DNA of 64,000 nt from Clostridium beijerinckii HUN142. GTDB taxonomy: Bacteria; Bacillota; Clostridia; Clostridiales; Clostridiaceae. Shown piece after piece: positions 53,815-62,720 of the stretch. The DNA lies in contig NZ_KK211337.1 of the NCBI RefSeq assembly GCF_000621745.1, forward strand, positions 67,876-131,875, given 5' to 3'. Position 1 is the stretch's first letter. Every line of letters begins with the position of its first letter. A program made the position numbers and the translations under genes. The notes under the pieces were generated by a model. The model saw only the letters and a program-made list of their open reading frames with translations, was not told where the DNA came from and did not search any database.

Positions 53815-54840
53815 ATGAATAAATATAAATCTTTTAGAAAGCTAATACTGTTAATTATATTATTTTTATTTGTAATAACTCTGACATTTGTAATATCTTA
53901 TAGTAGCGCTATAAGAAAACCATTAAAATCAACTGAAGACTCAATTATCATTGAAGTGAAACAAGGCGAAGGATTCTATGACATATTGGATAAACTGGAC
54001 AAAGAAAATAAATTGACTAGTAAGCTTCTTGTTAAAGTAAATCTGGCTATAGATAAAAGAAAAGTAAATTTAACAGAAGGTATATATGAAATAAATACAA
54101 ATTCATCTCTAGAAGAATTAATAAAATCTTTAGAAAATAAGGATGGAGATAAGGATTTGGTTAAATTAACTATACCAGAAGGCTATTCTATAGAAGATAT
54201 TGCGAAGAGCTTAGAAGACAAAGAGATTTGCTCTAAAGACGAGTTTATTAAAGCTGTTAAAGATTACAAATTACCTAGCTTTGTGAAAAATAACAATAAG
54301 AAGAGATATAATTTGGAAGGATATTTATATCCTGATACATATTTAATAGAAAAAGGGTCAAGCGCAAATGATGTAATTAAATCCATGTTAGATAGATTTG
54401 AAGATGTGCTTAAGCAGGTGGAAGATGAAACTAAAGTTGAAATAAAGGATGAAGATGTGGAAAAGATAGTTACTATAGCTTCTATGATAGAAAGAGAAGC
54501 AAGAGTGGCTAGTGATAGACCATTAATATCATCAGTTATTTACAACAGATTAGAAAAAGATATGAAACTTCAAATAGATGCAGCGGTAATTTATGCATTG
54601 GGGTATCACGTTGATGTGGTATTAAACAAGCATCTAGAAGTAGATTCGCCATATAATGTATACAAGTACAAGGGGTTGCCAGTTGGTCCTATAGCGAATC
54701 CAGGGATAGATTGCATTAAGGCAGCATTACTTCCTGAAAAGACAGACTATTTATATTATATTATGAAAGATGATGGATCACATTATTTTACTAATAGCTA
54801 TGAAGATTTTTTAAATAAGAAAAAAGAATTGGGATATTAA
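53815..54840 (+). CDS. mltG: Endolytic murein transglycosylase
   Basis: 341 residues. N-terminal membrane segment (about 10-30), a LysM-like domain (IIEVKQGEGFYDILDKLDKE), then the YceG catalytic domain: VTIASMIEREARVASDRPLI with the catalytic Glu, SVIYNRLEKDMKLQIDAAV and GLPVGPIANPGIDCIKAAL. It cuts nascent glycan strands at the outer membrane face. AGGAG is about 16 bases before the ATG, longer than usual. It heads the mltG-trmR-trhP group, as in Bacillus subtilis (yrrL-yrrM-yrrN/O). Confidence 0.94.
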   Translation: MNKYKSFRKLILLIILFLFVITLTFVISYSSAIRKPLKSTEDSIIIEVKQGEGFYDILDKLDKENKLTSKLLVKVNLAIDKRKVNLTEGIYEINTNSSLEELIKSLENKDGDKDLVKLTIPEGYSIEDIAKSLEDKEICSKDEFIKAVKDYKLPSFVKNNNKKRYNLEGYLYPDTYLIEKGSSANDVIKSMLDRFEDVLKQVEDETKVEIKDEDVEKIVTIASMIEREARVASDRPLISSVIYNRLEKDMKLQIDAAVIYALGYHVDVVLNKHLEVDSPYNVYKYKGLPVGPIANPGIDCIKAALLPEKTDYLYYIMKDDGSHYFTNSYEDFLNKKKELGY

Positions 54841-54928
54841 GGTATGCAGAGAAGGTAGTGAGACATAATATAATTTGTGTTTTGGTTCTTATTATTTTTG
54901 AATGTATATAAGTTTATGGAGGAAATTC

Positions 54929-55573
54929 ATGAGTGAGATTACATACGACTATATGGAAGATTATATTAGAGGATTGATTCCAGATAGAAGTGGAATTTTA
55001 AAAGAGATAGAGGATTTTGCTAGAGAAAATAAGGTACCTGTTGTTCAAAAGGAGACTGGGGTTTTTCTTGAATTTATGTGTAGCATGAAAAAACCAAAGA
55101 GAATATTAGAACTTGGAACAGCAATAGGATTTTCGTCAATATTAATGTATCAAGCATCGGGAACCGAACCGGAAATTGTAACAATAGAACGTGATGAAAA
55201 AATGATTGAACTTGCAAATTCAAATTTAAAAAGATTTAATTTGGATCATAAAATAAAAATAGAAGAGGGCGACTGTTTAGAGATTTTAGAAAAATCAGAT
55301 GAGCCTTTTGATTTGATTTTTATGGATGCAGGAAAAGGACATTACAACCACTTTTTGCCACACTGTTTAAGATTACTTAACCAAGACGGAGTAATAGTTG
55401 CTGATAATGTTTTATTTAGAGGTATGGTGGCATCACCAGAATTAGTTAAAAGAAGAAAAATTACAATAGTAAAGAGAATGAGGACTTATTTGGAATTAGT
55501 TACTCAAGATGAAAACTTAATTACATCTGTCATACCAATGGGAGATGGAATTGCAGTTACAAAGAGGAGGTAA
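54929..55573 (+). CDS. trmR: tRNA 5-hydroxyuridine methyltransferase
   Basis: 214 residues. An O-methyltransferase family 3 fold: ILELGTAIGFSSILMYQASG (SAM site), IVTIERDEKMIELANSNL, FDLIFMDAGKGHYNHFLPHC, VIVADNVLFRGMVASPE. In Bacillus subtilis the orthologue TrmR (YrrM), also between mltG and the U32 proteins, methylates ho5U34 of tRNAs to mo5U. The ATG at 54929 follows TGGAGG; the earlier in-frame start at 54902 is not supported. The next gene starts 6 bases after the stop. Confidence 0.9.
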   Translation: MSEITYDYMEDYIRGLIPDRSGILKEIEDFARENKVPVVQKETGVFLEFMCSMKKPKRILELGTAIGFSSILMYQASGTEPEIVTIERDEKMIELANSNLKRFNLDHKIKIEEGDCLEILEKSDEPFDLIFMDAGKGHYNHFLPHCLRLLNQDGVIVADNVLFRGMVASPELVKRRKITIVKRMRTYLELVTQDENLITSVIPMGDGIAVTKRR

Positions 55574-55579
55574 ATTAAA

Positions 55580-56800
55580 ATGATAAGACCAGAAATTTTA
55601 GCACCAGCAGGAAATTTAGATAAGCTTAAAATAGCAATAGATTTCGGAGCTGACGCTGTATATCTTGGCGGAAGCAAATTAAATTTAAGAGCATTTGCCG
55701 ATAATTTTACGAATGAACAATTAAAGGAAGGCGTAAAATATGCTCATGATAGGAATAGAAAAGTTTATGTAACTATGAATGTTTTCCCTCATAATGCAGA
55801 TTTAGGTGGAGTAGAGGATTATATAAAAGAATTATATGAAACAGGTGTTGATGCAATAATAGCATCAGATCCAGCAATAATTTCTGCAGCTAGAGAAGTT
55901 GCACCAAATTTAGAAATTCACTTAAGCACTCAAGCTAATAATGTTAACTGGAGAGCAGCGAAGTTTTGGTATGAACAAGGTGTTAAGAGAATAGTAATGG
56001 CTAGAGAACTTAGTCTAACTGAGATAAAAGAAATGAGAGATAACTTGCCAGAAGAATGTGAAATAGAAGCATTTGTCCATGGTTCAATGTGTATAAGTTA
56101 TTCAGGAAGATGTTTGATTTCTAATTATATGGTTGGAAGAGATGCTAATAGAGGTGCCTGTGCTCAAGCATGCAGATTTAAATATCATTTAGTAGAAGAA
56201 AAGAGACCAAATGAATTTTATCCAGTAGTTGAAGATGAAAATGGAACATATATAATGAATTCAAAAGATCTATGTATGATTGAACATATAGATGATGTTA
56301 TAAAGGCAGGGGTATATTCTCTTAAAATCGAAGGTAGAATGAAAAGTTTATACTATGTTGCAGCTGTAGTAAAATCTTATAAGCAGGCTGTGGATGCATA
56401 TATGAAAGACCCAGATAATTATAAATTCGATCCAAAGTGGATGGAGAATTTAAATAAAGTAAGTCATAGAGTGTATCATACAGGTTTCTACTATGGACAG
56501 AGTGGAGAACAAGTATACGAAGATTCAGCGTATATAAGACATGCAGATATAATCGGAATCGTAAGAGAATACGATGAAGAAACAAAAATAGCAACTATTG
56601 AACAAAAAAATAAAGTTCTAAATGGAGATACAGTAGAAGTCTTGAGACCAGAGGGAGATAATTTTGAGGTTGTCCTTCATGACATGACAGAAGAAAATGG
56701 AACTCCAATAGAATCAGCCAATAGAGCAAAAATGATTTATAAAGTAAGAGTAGAAGTTCCATTAAAAGTCAAAGATTTAATTGTTAAAGATAAAGAATAG
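55580..56800 (+). CDS. trhP: U32 family tRNA hydroxylation protein TrhP
   Basis: 406 residues. The U32 pattern is clear: PEILAPAGNLDKLKIAIDFG, DAVYLGG, LSTQANNVNWRAAKFWYEQG and the Cys-rich signature GSMCISYSGRCLISNYMVG with RGACAQACRF, which binds an Fe-S cluster. TrhP uses prephenate in making 5-hydroxyuridine at tRNA position 34, the substrate of the TrmR encoded just upstream. Bacillus has two U32 genes (trhP1 and trhP2) here; only one is present. Confidence 0.9.
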   Translation: MIRPEILAPAGNLDKLKIAIDFGADAVYLGGSKLNLRAFADNFTNEQLKEGVKYAHDRNRKVYVTMNVFPHNADLGGVEDYIKELYETGVDAIIASDPAIISAAREVAPNLEIHLSTQANNVNWRAAKFWYEQGVKRIVMARELSLTEIKEMRDNLPEECEIEAFVHGSMCISYSGRCLISNYMVGRDANRGACAQACRFKYHLVEEKRPNEFYPVVEDENGTYIMNSKDLCMIEHIDDVIKAGVYSLKIEGRMKSLYYVAAVVKSYKQAVDAYMKDPDNYKFDPKWMENLNKVSHRVYHTGFYYGQSGEQVYEDSAYIRHADIIGIVREYDEETKIATIEQKNKVLNGDTVEVLRPEGDNFEVVLHDMTEENGTPIESANRAKMIYKVRVEVPLKVKDLIVKDKE

Positions 56801-56807
56801 TTTATTT

Positions 56808-56890
56808 AACGGGAGGTTGTTCCTCTTTTGCGTATCAAAATTTTATGTTTGGAGTAGGCTAAAGTAGGTGAAATCTCCCGTTTTGTGTTT
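56808..56890 (+). terminator. Long-range hairpin, probable terminator after trhP
   Basis: AACGGGAG (56808-56815) pairs with CTCCCGTT (56875-56882), enclosing about 60 bases, followed by TTGTGTTTT. The large loop is unusual and may hold further structure. Confidence 0.55.
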
Positions 56891-57036
56891 TAAGCAAAAT
56901 TTTTATAATACTAAATAATCACAAATCTCAGATGTATTCGATATCGGTATATATAATAATTATAATCTAGATTCATACTATGAAATATATAATAGCTAGA
57001 CTGGAACAACAGCACAATCTTTATTTCGGCGATTAG

Positions 57037-58728
57037 ATGTATAGATATATAAGTCTAGATATTTTGAATAAAACATCTCCTTTAAGGCTAGAATCTAAGC
57101 TAGAGAGGGAGGTGTTTTTAATTTTTACTGAAAAATTTGATAGAGATAAGAGATTAATTCAGATTCTAGCTATGCTTATGACTATAATTGTTATGTTAAC
57201 AGCTCGTTTAGCAATATTGCAAATATATCCATCTGAAAGGGTTGTGAGTTCTTATCAAAATCACCAGGAAGAAAATATTAGCAATATGAATTATATGATT
57301 TTAGATACTAATGGGAAAGATTTAATGAAGTATAACAAGAAATACGTACTTGTCATTGACACTAGACCATTCAGTTTAAATAATTATGAAGAAACACTTG
57401 AGGATTTAATGGCGTTTAATTTCATAATGAAATCTGAAAATCCTGATTTTAGTTATTCAGATATAATGAAACAAAGTGGAAAGTTATATTTTAACATATC
57501 AGAAGATACATATAACAAAATTAATAACCTAAAAAATATAAAGGGAATATATACTTATATTTCTGATGAAGTAGATACTAAAAAAGCATGGAGTGTCAGC
57601 AGTATGTTATCTAAAATATTAGATGAAGAGCATGAGTCAGGTTCTCTTGAAGGTGATATGTATGATTATCTAAAAGATAATGAAAAGCCTAAAAGTGAAT
57701 TTTATTTAGATAATAAAGCTGTTTATGCAAAACAATCAGTAAGTATAAGTGATGATAATAAAAATTTAAAATTAACAATAGATAGTGATATTGAAAATAA
57801 AATTAGAGGTATTTTAGATAAAGAGGACTATTCATATTTAAATAATGTAGGTGTTACTATAATGGAAAGTGATACTGGTAAGATTAGAGCAATGGTTCAA
57901 AAAGATGAAAGTGCTGCTAATGTAAATTTAGGCATACAGCAGATTGGATATGAACCTGGATCTATTTATAAAGTGATAACACTCGGAGCGGCTCTAGATA
58001 TGGGGCTTATAAATATAAATGATACGTTTGTTGGAGCAGGTAAAATAGATAGGAAGGTATATGGTAAATTATCAGTTGAGCAGGCTTTTGAAAAATCTTC
58101 TAACGATGTATTTGCTGATATAGGAGCAAAAGTTGGTTATGATAAATTGATGGATTATTCAAAGCAGTTAGGATTATATGATAGAGTATTAAATTTAAAT
58201 AGTGGAATTGTAAAAGAAGCGCAAGGTGTAAAACCTGAAGAGGAATCTGGAATAAACAATATATCTATAGGACAATGTATGAATGTGACTCCAATTCAAA
58301 TGCTTGGAGCTATAAATTCTATAACTAATAATGGAATTTATGAAAAGCCATATTTAGTTGAAGGGATTTTAGATAAAGATGATAATTTAATAAAAGAATT
58401 TAAAACGGATAAAAAGAGAGTATTTAGTGAAACAACAGCAAAAATAGTTAAAAATGAAATGAGGCAGGTTGTTGTAAAAGGTACAGGAATAAAAGCCTAT
58501 GAATCAGATCTTGATATAGGTGGTAAAACTGGTTCGGCAACAGGTAGTGAGGGTAAAACTCATGGATGGTTCGCTGGATATTTTAGTGCAGGAGGAAAAA
58601 ACTATACTATGGTAGTATTTACTCCAGATATACAGATGGATAAGAATGCAAACAATGAAGATCTTGGCGGCGGTGATACTGCAGCGCCAATATTTAAAGA
58701 TATAGTTAAAACTTTAAATGCGAAGTAA
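57037..58728 (+). CDS. Class B penicillin-binding protein (FtsI/SpoVD-like)
   Basis: 563 residues as drawn. One membrane segment (IQILAMLMTIIVMLTARLAI), a long N-terminal part, then the transpeptidase domain with SIYK (about 309-312), SSN (about 354) and KTGSATG (about 498), so it should be an active D,D-transpeptidase in cell wall or spore cortex synthesis. No PASTA domain. The start is uncertain. ATG 57037 has no binding site; the strong GGGAGG (57107-57112) lies inside the frame and is followed at ideal spacing by ATT (57121), not a normal start; GTG 57112 is too close to it. A hairpin with T-run covers that site. Confidence 0.85.
   Translation: MYRYISLDILNKTSPLRLESKLEREVFLIFTEKFDRDKRLIQILAMLMTIIVMLTARLAILQIYPSERVVSSYQNHQEENISNMNYMILDTNGKDLMKYNKKYVLVIDTRPFSLNNYEETLEDLMAFNFIMKSENPDFSYSDIMKQSGKLYFNISEDTYNKINNLKNIKGIYTYISDEVDTKKAWSVSSMLSKILDEEHESGSLEGDMYDYLKDNEKPKSEFYLDNKAVYAKQSVSISDDNKNLKLTIDSDIENKIRGILDKEDYSYLNNVGVTIMESDTGKIRAMVQKDESAANVNLGIQQIGYEPGSIYKVITLGAALDMGLININDTFVGAGKIDRKVYGKLSVEQAFEKSSNDVFADIGAKVGYDKLMDYSKQLGLYDRVLNLNSGIVKEAQGVKPEEESGINNISIGQCMNVTPIQMLGAINSITNNGIYEKPYLVEGILDKDDNLIKEFKTDKKRVFSETTAKIVKNEMRQVVVKGTGIKAYESDLDIGGKTGSATGSEGKTHGWFAGYFSAGGKNYTMVVFTPDIQMDKNANNEDLGGGDTAAPIFKDIVKTLNAK
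57071..57127 (+). promoter_or_regulatory. Terminator-like hairpin masking a ribosome binding site
   Basis: AAACATCTCC (57071-57080) pairs with GGAGGTGTTT (57108-57117) over ten bases with one G-U, followed by TTTAATTTTT. The 3' arm contains the best ribosome binding site of the penicillin-binding protein gene. It could work as an attenuator, an RBS-masking switch or a plain terminator. Confidence 0.6.
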
Positions 58729-59045
58729 TAGAATTTAAGTATTACTATATTATATATTATGCTGCAATAATAAATTTGCATTTAAAACTCTAGCAAGCTA
58801 AGTGCACAATTAAAACTTGAATGTAGAAACTTAATTGAAATATATAGATGAGAAAAAGTTTAATCCATACGAGTCTATATTAGAACATTAAGCACTATAA
58901 ACCAAATAATTTTATGAAGAGTGAACTATATCATTTAGAACCTATATATCAAACTAAAATATAAATATAAAAAATAAAAAAGTATAAGCAACTTTTTAGT
59001 AACTCCAACATATTATAATATCAAGCACTGCTATGGAGGAAAAAG
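58729..59045 (+). other. Intergenic region before sigK
   Basis: About 315 very AT-rich bases without a gene. A sigma-E-type promoter is expected here from knowledge of sigK, but no convincing -35/-10 pair was found. CATATTAT near 59010 is a weak -10 candidate. Confidence 0.45.
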
Positions 59046-59744
59046 GTGTTTATATTAAATAGCTTTATAGACCTAATATGTAATTCACTTTTCTTAACTG
59101 GATATGTAACAAATAATAATACATTTCCACTACCTTTAGATGAAACAGAAGAACAAATGTATTTAAAAAAATTTAAAGAAGGAGATAAGAGTGCCAAAAG
59201 CATTTTAATTGAAAGAAACTTAAGATTAGTAGCTCATATAGTAAAAAAATATTCTTTTCCTAATAAGGATGTAGATGAATTAATTTCAATTGGTACTGTT
59301 GGATTAATAAAAGCTATCGATTCTTTCGATGGAAGCAAGGGTACTAGACTTGCAACTTATGCTTCTAGATGCATAGAAAATGAAATTTTAATGCTGTTTA
59401 GAAATAGTAAAAAACAGAAAAGCGAAATTTATCTTCAGGATCCAATAGGGGTTGATAAAGAAGGAAATGAATTTTGTCTTATGGATATACTAAGCAGTGA
59501 AAAAGATAGCGTCTTAGAAAAAGTTGAAAGTAATTTACAAGTCAAAGCTCTATATAAAAAATTAATTGAGTCATTAACCAAAAGAGAAAGCGCTATTATA
59601 ATAATGAGATATGGATTAATTGATGGAAAATGCAAGACACAAAGAGAAATAGCAGTAAATTTAGGAATTTCTCGATCATATGTATCGAGAATAGAAAAAA
59701 AAGCTTTAAAAAAATTAAAAAAAGAGTTATTTACTAAAAATTAA
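59046..59744 (+). CDS. sigK: Sporulation sigma factor pro-sigma-K, uninterrupted
   Basis: 232 residues. Late mother-cell sigma factor. The first 19 residues (MFILNSFIDLICNSLFLTG) form a hydrophobic pro-sequence, and YVTNNNTFPLPL after it aligns with the YVKNNAFPQPL that follows the cleavage site in Bacillus pro-sigma-K, so processing is likely. Region 2 (ERNLRLVAHIVKKY, DVDELISIGTVGLIKAIDSF) and region 4 (QREIAVNLGISRSYVSRIEK) are complete. The gene is not split by a skin-type element. GTG start at 59046 after GGAGG. Confidence 0.93.
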   Translation: MFILNSFIDLICNSLFLTGYVTNNNTFPLPLDETEEQMYLKKFKEGDKSAKSILIERNLRLVAHIVKKYSFPNKDVDELISIGTVGLIKAIDSFDGSKGTRLATYASRCIENEILMLFRNSKKQKSEIYLQDPIGVDKEGNEFCLMDILSSEKDSVLEKVESNLQVKALYKKLIESLTKRESAIIIMRYGLIDGKCKTQREIAVNLGISRSYVSRIEKKALKKLKKELFTKN

Positions 59745-59912
59745 TTTAGTGTATAGAGAATTATAAATCTTTATCACTATGAAGCGATGCGCTGCTATTT
59801 AGTATATATGTACTTAATAATATCCATTTTCATTCATATTAGTGTAATGTTAAAAGAAGTTGAAAGGATAAATATTCTATATTTATATAAAGAATATTGA
59901 CATACTTGAAAC

Positions 59913-59945
59913 AAGGGTGCTATTTTTAATATAGCACCTTATTTT
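59913..59945 (+). terminator. Terminator downstream of sigK
   Basis: AAGGGTGCTAT pairs with ATAGCACCTT, loop TTTTAAT, followed by ATTTTTAT. Confidence 0.75.
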
Positions 59946-59970
59946 TATAAGATATACTAATAAGGCACAA

Positions 59971-60275
59971 TCAAAAAATAACAAGTCCATCTGCTAGTCT
60001 ATTTTCTATAATTGGAAGCTAGACTCACATGCGTTAACTGAGTACTCACAGAGTAAGCGACTATCATCAAATCACAGATTTCGATGTCTGCTTAACCGAT
60101 TTACACCAAATCATAGATTTTGGTTCTCTGTTTATCAGCAAAATGCCATAATAGGCTCGCTTTGGCTGCACTTTACTTAATTGTCTGATGGATGAAAAAT
60201 ATACACCTTATAAAAAGTAGCTATGCTGCGTATAAGAACATTCCGTGGTAGTTTTGGACTTGTTATTTATTTTGA
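59971..60275. repeat. MITE-like element with terminal inverted repeats
   Basis: AAATAACAAGTCCA (59976-59989) is the exact reverse complement of 60255-60268. The match extends outward to TCAAA/TTTGA with a two-base gap. Inside there are two imperfect copies of a segment like CCAAATCATAGATTTTGG, a GCTAGTCTA/TAGACT pairing, and one GCAGCTATGCTGC-family unit (60206-60240). No coding sequence and no clear target-site duplication. Confidence 0.6.
60206..60240 (+). repeat. Single GCAGCTATGCTGC-family unit
   Basis: TAAAAAGTAGCTATGCTGCG with flanks like those of the other copies, lying inside the MITE-like element. Confidence 0.65.
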
Positions 60276-60321
60276 TGTACCTAATTTACTTTCTTAAATT
60301 ATAGATTAGAGGAGAAAACTT

Positions 60322-61353
60322 ATGGCTAAAATAGACAACTTATTAGATAGAATTGATCTAACTAGCGCATCAGATATTCACTTGACTTCAGAATTGCCAC
60401 CAATGGTAAGAATAGATGGTGATTTGGTTATTGCAGATGAAAATGCTGTGCCACACGAAGTTGTTGGAGAATATATTAGAGATTTAATGCCAAATAAATA
60501 TGAAGAATTCTTAGAAAATGGAGAAATAGATTTTAAGTATAATAAGCCTGGCTTAGGCAACTTCAGAGTTAATGCGTTTAAATGCAAAGGTAATTATGCT
60601 ATATGTATGAGAGTTATAAAGGAAGCTATACCCAAACTTAGAGATATATCAGATGCATCTGTGTTAAAGGATTTTACTGAATTACAGGATGGATTAGTTC
60701 TTGTTACTGGCCCAACAGGATCTGGAAAAAGTACAACACTTGCTGCTATGGTAAATGAAATAAATATGACTAAAGAAAAGCATATTATCACATTAGAAGA
60801 ACCAATAGAATACATTTATGAAACGAAGAAATCAATGGTAAATCAAAGGGAAGTTGGACAAGATACAAAAAGCTATGCAATGGGCCTTAGAGCTGCCTTA
60901 AGACAAGATCCGGATGTTATATTACTTGGAGAAATGAGAGATCCTGAGACAATTGAAATAGCTTTAAGAGCAGCACAAACAGGACATTTAGTTTTTTCCA
61001 CTTTGCACAATATGGGAGCGGCAAATAGTATATATAGAATTATAAATTCTTTTGAATCAGGCCATCAAAATGAAGTGAAAATTCAATTATCATCTTTGCT
61101 TAGGGGAGTTGTTTCGCAAGTATTATTACCAAATGCTTCAGGAAAGGGCAGAACTGCCGCAATGGAAATTATGGTATGTACCTCTAGTATAAAAAATCTT
61201 ATAAGAGAAGGAAACTTTGAGCAAATTAACAGCTTTATTCAAATGGGCTCTAAATTTGGAATGCAGACTATTGAGATGGATTTGAAAAGATTAGTAAGTA
61301 ATAATACTATAACAAGAGAAGAATATGAGAAATGGATAAGAAATAATAAATAA
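60322..61353 (+). CDS. pilT: Type IV pilus retraction ATPase PilT
   Basis: 343 residues. A secretion ATPase: SDIHLTSELPPMVRIDGDL in the N-terminal domain, VTGPTGSGKSTT (Walker A, about 128-139), HIITLEEPIEYIY (Asp box), LRAALRQDPDVILLGEMRDP (Walker B region) and TGHLVFSTLHNMGA (His box). It depolymerises pili for twitching or gliding motility. No other pilus gene is in the window; pilT beside ftsA/ftsZ is a common clostridial arrangement. AGAGGAG precedes the ATG. Confidence 0.95.
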   Translation: MAKIDNLLDRIDLTSASDIHLTSELPPMVRIDGDLVIADENAVPHEVVGEYIRDLMPNKYEEFLENGEIDFKYNKPGLGNFRVNAFKCKGNYAICMRVIKEAIPKLRDISDASVLKDFTELQDGLVLVTGPTGSGKSTTLAAMVNEINMTKEKHIITLEEPIEYIYETKKSMVNQREVGQDTKSYAMGLRAALRQDPDVILLGEMRDPETIEIALRAAQTGHLVFSTLHNMGAANSIYRIINSFESGHQNEVKIQLSSLLRGVVSQVLLPNASGKGRTAAMEIMVCTSSIKNLIREGNFEQINSFIQMGSKFGMQTIEMDLKRLVSNNTITREEYEKWIRNNK

Positions 61354-61452
61354 AAAATAATAACTGTATAAATAAAAAAGGAATTTGAATAAATATGTTG
61401 AATATATTGCAATTAGTAGACTTTTTTCTGCAGAGAAGGGAAAGATTTAATC

Positions 61453-62706
61453 ATGCAACAAGAGATAATTACGTCCTTAGACTTTGGTACCCAAAAATTA
61501 TCTGCTACTGTAGCGGTTAGAGAAAAAGATGAACTAAAAATTTTAGGAGCTCAATCGTGCAAATCAGCAGGTATAGATAAAGGTTTGTTAGTAGATGTTG
61601 ATAAATGCAGAGATGTTACCGTAAGTTTATTAAAAGAGTTGGAAGAGAAGACAAGAGTAAAAATTAAAGGAATAGCTATCGGAATTTCTTCTAATAAAAT
61701 AAGAATTACTGAAGCAACAACTGTAGTTAATCTTCAAGAAAAAGTTACAAGTGCGGATATAAGAAAAGCATTAAAAAATGGACAAAGTAGCGTTACTGTA
61801 AGTAATGATGAATGTATAGTAGATGTACTTATCAATTTTTATATATTAGATAACAAGGTAATACACAAGGATATATTAAATTGGAAAGGAAGTAAACTTG
61901 AAATAAATCTTACCTTAGTAATAGCAGCCAAAAGTGAAATGGAAAAATATTATGAACTTTTTAGAAAAACACAGTATAATATTGAATCTGTAAAATTGAA
62001 TATATTAGTAGGAAAGCAAGTGTTCTTAAATGAAAAAAATTCTATAGAAAGTATAGTGATTGCAGACATTGGAGCTGGAACTACTGATATGGCATTATTT
62101 ACAGATGGAATTCCTAAAAGTATAAGTACTATTCCAATAGGTGGAAAAAATATAACTAAAGATTTAGCAATTTGCGGGAAGTTTTCATTTTTAAAAGCAG
62201 ATAATATGAAAAAGATCTACTCTAGTAATTATAAGGCTTTATATCTAGATAATTCGCTTGAAGAAGAAATTGAGGTAGGAACTACTAAAGTATCTAGGAA
62301 ATTATTCTATGAAGTGGTAAATGCTAGAATTGAAGAAATATTAAGCCATATCAATATAAAATTAAAAAATACTGGTCATTCTGATAGAATTTGTAGTATA
62401 ATTCTATATGGGGATGGAGTTAATTATTTTGAAGATATTGATGAAATCGTTCGTAAAATTTTCAAAATAAAGACTAAAGTTATAAGAAAAAATGATTTGG
62501 GAATAAAAAATTCTGAAAATATAACTTCTATGGCTATCGCTAAAGAGGTATATGATAGATTAAATTTATTAGAGAATGATAATATAATTCTAACTAATAA
62601 ACATAATGATAATAAAGTAATTAATGAAAAAGAACATTTACACAATAATGAAGGTGAAAATCATATTCTAAAAAAAATTAAAGTTTTTTTTGATAAGATT
62701 TTTTAA
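61453..62706 (+). CDS. ftsA: Cell division protein FtsA (actin-like)
   Basis: 417 residues. Actin-fold ATPase that ties FtsZ to the membrane. ITSLDFGTQKLSATVAV (phosphate 1), a 1C-like segment around residues 85-170, SIVIADIGAGTTDMALFTDG (phosphate 2) and TTIPIGGKNITKDLA are visible. The last residues (NHILKKIKVFFDKIF) form an amphipathic helix, the membrane anchor of FtsA. The sequence is divergent from B. subtilis FtsA. It ends 14 bases before ftsZ, so they form one operon. Confidence 0.88.
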   Translation: MQQEIITSLDFGTQKLSATVAVREKDELKILGAQSCKSAGIDKGLLVDVDKCRDVTVSLLKELEEKTRVKIKGIAIGISSNKIRITEATTVVNLQEKVTSADIRKALKNGQSSVTVSNDECIVDVLINFYILDNKVIHKDILNWKGSKLEINLTLVIAAKSEMEKYYELFRKTQYNIESVKLNILVGKQVFLNEKNSIESIVIADIGAGTTDMALFTDGIPKSISTIPIGGKNITKDLAICGKFSFLKADNMKKIYSSNYKALYLDNSLEEEIEVGTTKVSRKLFYEVVNARIEEILSHINIKLKNTGHSDRICSIILYGDGVNYFEDIDEIVRKIFKIKTKVIRKNDLGIKNSENITSMAIAKEVYDRLNLLENDNIILTNKHNDNKVINEKEHLHNNEGENHILKKIKVFFDKIF

Positions 62707-62720
62707 GGGGAGGAATTGTT

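Larger units (their letters stand above)
59745..60321 (+). other. Intergenic region between sigK and pilT
   Basis: Holds a terminator (59913-59945) and a 305-base element with terminal inverted repeats (59971-60275). No gene is visible. Confidence 0.6.
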
